DNA of 6,190 bases from Trueperaceae bacterium (GTDB lineage: Bacteria; Deinococcota; Deinococci; Deinococcales; Trueperaceae), in contig SLSQ01000183.1 in assembly GCA_007130355.1 (NCBI GenBank), forward strand, positions 1 through 6,190, read 5' to 3'. The position numbers and the translations under genes are program-made. Below the pieces are notes generated by a model. It had not been told where the DNA came from. It was given only the letters and a program-made list of their open reading frames with translations, and ran no database searches. Shown in pieces: positions 4,749 to 6,190 of this stretch. Each line of letters opens with the position of its first letter. Position 1 is the stretch's first letter.

Positions 4749-6190
4749 TCAGCCCGCGACGACCGTGCGGTTCCGCCCCGCCCGCTTGGCCGCGTACATG
4801 CGGCGGTCGGCCACCTCGAGCAGTTCCTCGCCCGGCGCGCGCTCGTCGAGCGCGGCGGCGCCGACGCTGACGGTCACCTCGAGGCCGGCGGCGAGACGGC
4901 TCCAGTCGTGCTCCGCGACCAGCACGCGCACGCGCTCGAGCAGGCGGTGCGCGTCGAACGACGTGGTGTCCGGCAGCAGCAGGGCGAACTCCTCGCCCCC
5001 CCAGCGGGCGGCCAGGTCGGTCTCGCGGACGGCACGCTTCAGGATCGCGCCCGCTTCGGCCAGGACCCGGTCGCCGAGGGCGTGGCCGAAGCGGTCGTTC
5101 ACCTCCTTGAAGTCGTCCAGGTCGAGGAGCGCGAGCACCAACGGCCGGCCGTGCCGTTCGGCGCGCGCGATCTCCTCCTGGAGCCGGGCGTCCAGGTCGC
5201 GCCGGTTGCGAAGGCCGGTGAGGTCGTCGACCTGGCTGAGGCGCTCGAGCCGGTCCGCGCGCTCGCGAAGCGCGAGGTTGCGGCGCTCGAGCTCGGCGGC
5301 GTGCGTACGCGCGACCTCCTGGTCTCCACCCACCCCGTGCTCGAGCTCGAACAGGCGCGCGCGGGTCGCGGCCTCGGCCCGGTCGCGCCGGATCGCGTCC
5401 TGCGCGCGCACGTGCCGGCGCAGGGCGTCGAGCGCCTCGGCGAGCCGACCGTCCGCCTCGAGCGCCCGCGAGAGCGGCTCGAGCACCCCGATCCGTCCCT
5501 GCATCTCCGGATCGAGCCCGTCCGCCGCGGCGCGCAGCTGCTCGAGCGCGGTCGACAGGTCCCCCTCCTCGAGCGCCCAGGTGCCGAACCAGAGGCGGAT
5601 CTCGTGCGCGAAGCCTTTGCCGTACCCCCGGTCGACCATCCCGAGCGCCCGTTCGAACGCCCGGCGCGCCCGCGAGCGCGCGCCCGCCACGCCGTGCGCA
5701 TGGCCCAGCTTGGCGTGGGTGGCCGCGACGTCGTCGCTGCGGCCGAGTCGCTCGAACGTCTCGAGGGCGGCGTCGAGCGAGGGGATCCCGATCGCCGGCC
5801 GTCCGGCGAGGACCTGCGTGCGCCCGACGTTGGCCGTGGCGAGCGCCACGAACGCCTCGTCGCCCTCCGCCCGGAACCGCTCGACCGCCCGCTGGAACAG
5901 CGTGATCGCGTCGTCGTGCCGTTCCTGCTGCAGGTAGACGTTGCCGAGGTTGTTCAGGACCGACCCGGGGGCCGGCGACCCCTCCTCCTCGCAGAGGTGG
6001 ACCACGCGCCAGAGCTGCTCGAGCGCCTCGGGGAAGAGCGCCTGCGCCCCGAACACGACCGCGAGGTCGTTGTGCGCCTCGCGCCGCGCCGCCCGGTCGA
6101 GGTGCTCGTAGGCGGCGCGCAGGCCCTCGAACGCGTGCCGGCGGGCGACATCGGGACGCCCCAGGTAGAAGGCGGCCTTGAGCGCCCGGC
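4749..6190 (-). CDS. TPR-coiled coil-GGDEF diguanylate cyclase (5' end outside window)
   Basis: A signalling enzyme making cyclic di-GMP from two GTP. The reading frame stays open to the right edge (479 codons visible), so the start lies beyond base 6190; the GTG at 6056 falls inside a TPR helix and is not the start. From the edge to about 5400 there are roughly seven TPR-like helical hairpins with a period near 40 residues, for example around NNLGNVYLQQERHDDA near 5910-5955. These are protein-interaction repeats. A charged coiled coil (about 5240-5400) leads into the linker LSQVDDLTGLRNRR, the usual entry to a GGDEF domain. The signature GGEEF (4986-5000) is intact, as are the metal-binding LLDLDDFKEVND (about 5094-5129) and FGHALGDRVL. 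RETD at 5016-5027, five residues before GGEEF, fits an inhibitory I-site RxxD, so product feedback is likely. No membrane segment is visible, so it is probably soluble and controlled by a protein partner through the TPRs. It converges on gnd and shares its terminator region. Confidence 0.93.
   Translation of the reverse strand, partial: RALKAAFYLGRPDVARRHAFEGLRAAYEHLDRAARREAHNDLAVVFGAQALFPEALEQLWRVVHLCEEEGSPAPGSVLNNLGNVYLQQERHDDAITLFQRAVERFRAEGDEAFVALATANVGRTQVLAGRPAIGIPSLDAALETFERLGRSDDVAATHAKLGHAHGVAGARSRARRAFERALGMVDRGYGKGFAHEIRLWFGTWALEEGDLSTALEQLRAAADGLDPEMQGRIGVLEPLSRALEADGRLAEALDALRRHVRAQDAIRRDRAEAATRARLFELEHGVGGDQEVARTHAAELERRNLALRERADRLERLSQVDDLTGLRNRRDLDARLQEEIARAERHGRPLVLALLDLDDFKEVNDRFGHALGDRVLAEAGAILKRAVRETDLAARWGGEEFALLLPDTTSFDAHRLLERVRVLVAEHDWSRLAAGLEVTVSVGAAALDERAPGEELLEVADRRMYAAKRAGRNRTVVAG

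Noticed and set aside
4749..6056. GTG at 6056 as the start of the diguanylate cyclase
   Set aside because: The frame continues open upstream to the window edge with clear TPR-like helices, and the GTG falls inside one, so the gene is truncated by the window.

Overview
The window is very GC-rich (clearly above two thirds G+C by eye), with G or C at nearly every third codon position, GTG as well as ATG starts, strong GGAGG-type ribosome binding sites and TAnnnT-like -10 boxes. This suggests a high-GC bacterium, most plausibly an actinomycetote. The lineage cannot be fixed from the sequence, and the high GC produces many long spurious antisense open frames. I see no RNA gene, insertion sequence, CRISPR array or phage feature.

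Layout from left to right. (1) A possible terminator at 3-60, then a complete minus-strand gene (63-1904) for a CPA2-like monovalent cation:proton antiporter with a cytoplasmic TrkA-N (RCK_N) nucleotide-binding domain. (2) A 399-base divergent non-coding region (1905-2303) with candidate promoters and, next to the plus-strand gene, a compact set of inverted and tandem repeats (2247-2282) that looks like an operator. (3) A plus-strand operon of three genes that overlap by 4 bases at each junction (GTGA at 2750-2753, ATGA at 3244-3247): an Rrf2-family regulator with three cysteines suited to an iron-sulfur cluster; a four-helix membrane protein that resembles a fragment of heme-copper oxidase subunit I; and gnd, the NADP-type 6-phosphogluconate dehydrogenase. 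(4) A 41-base convergent gap (4708-4748) filled by a GC-rich stem-loop, probably a shared terminator. (5) A minus-strand gene (4749 to beyond the right edge) for a soluble TPR-coiled coil-GGDEF diguanylate cyclase whose start lies outside the window.

The most interesting unit is the Rrf2 / heme-copper-oxidase-like / gnd operon. A plausible reading, which is inference, is that an iron-sulfur Rrf2 sensor of nitric oxide, oxygen or iron-sulfur stress represses its own operon through the 2247-2282 repeats. The operon would link a putative heme-binding membrane protein to NADPH supply from the oxidative pentose phosphate pathway. The divergent antiporter could share the control region. The diguanylate cyclase appears functionally separate.
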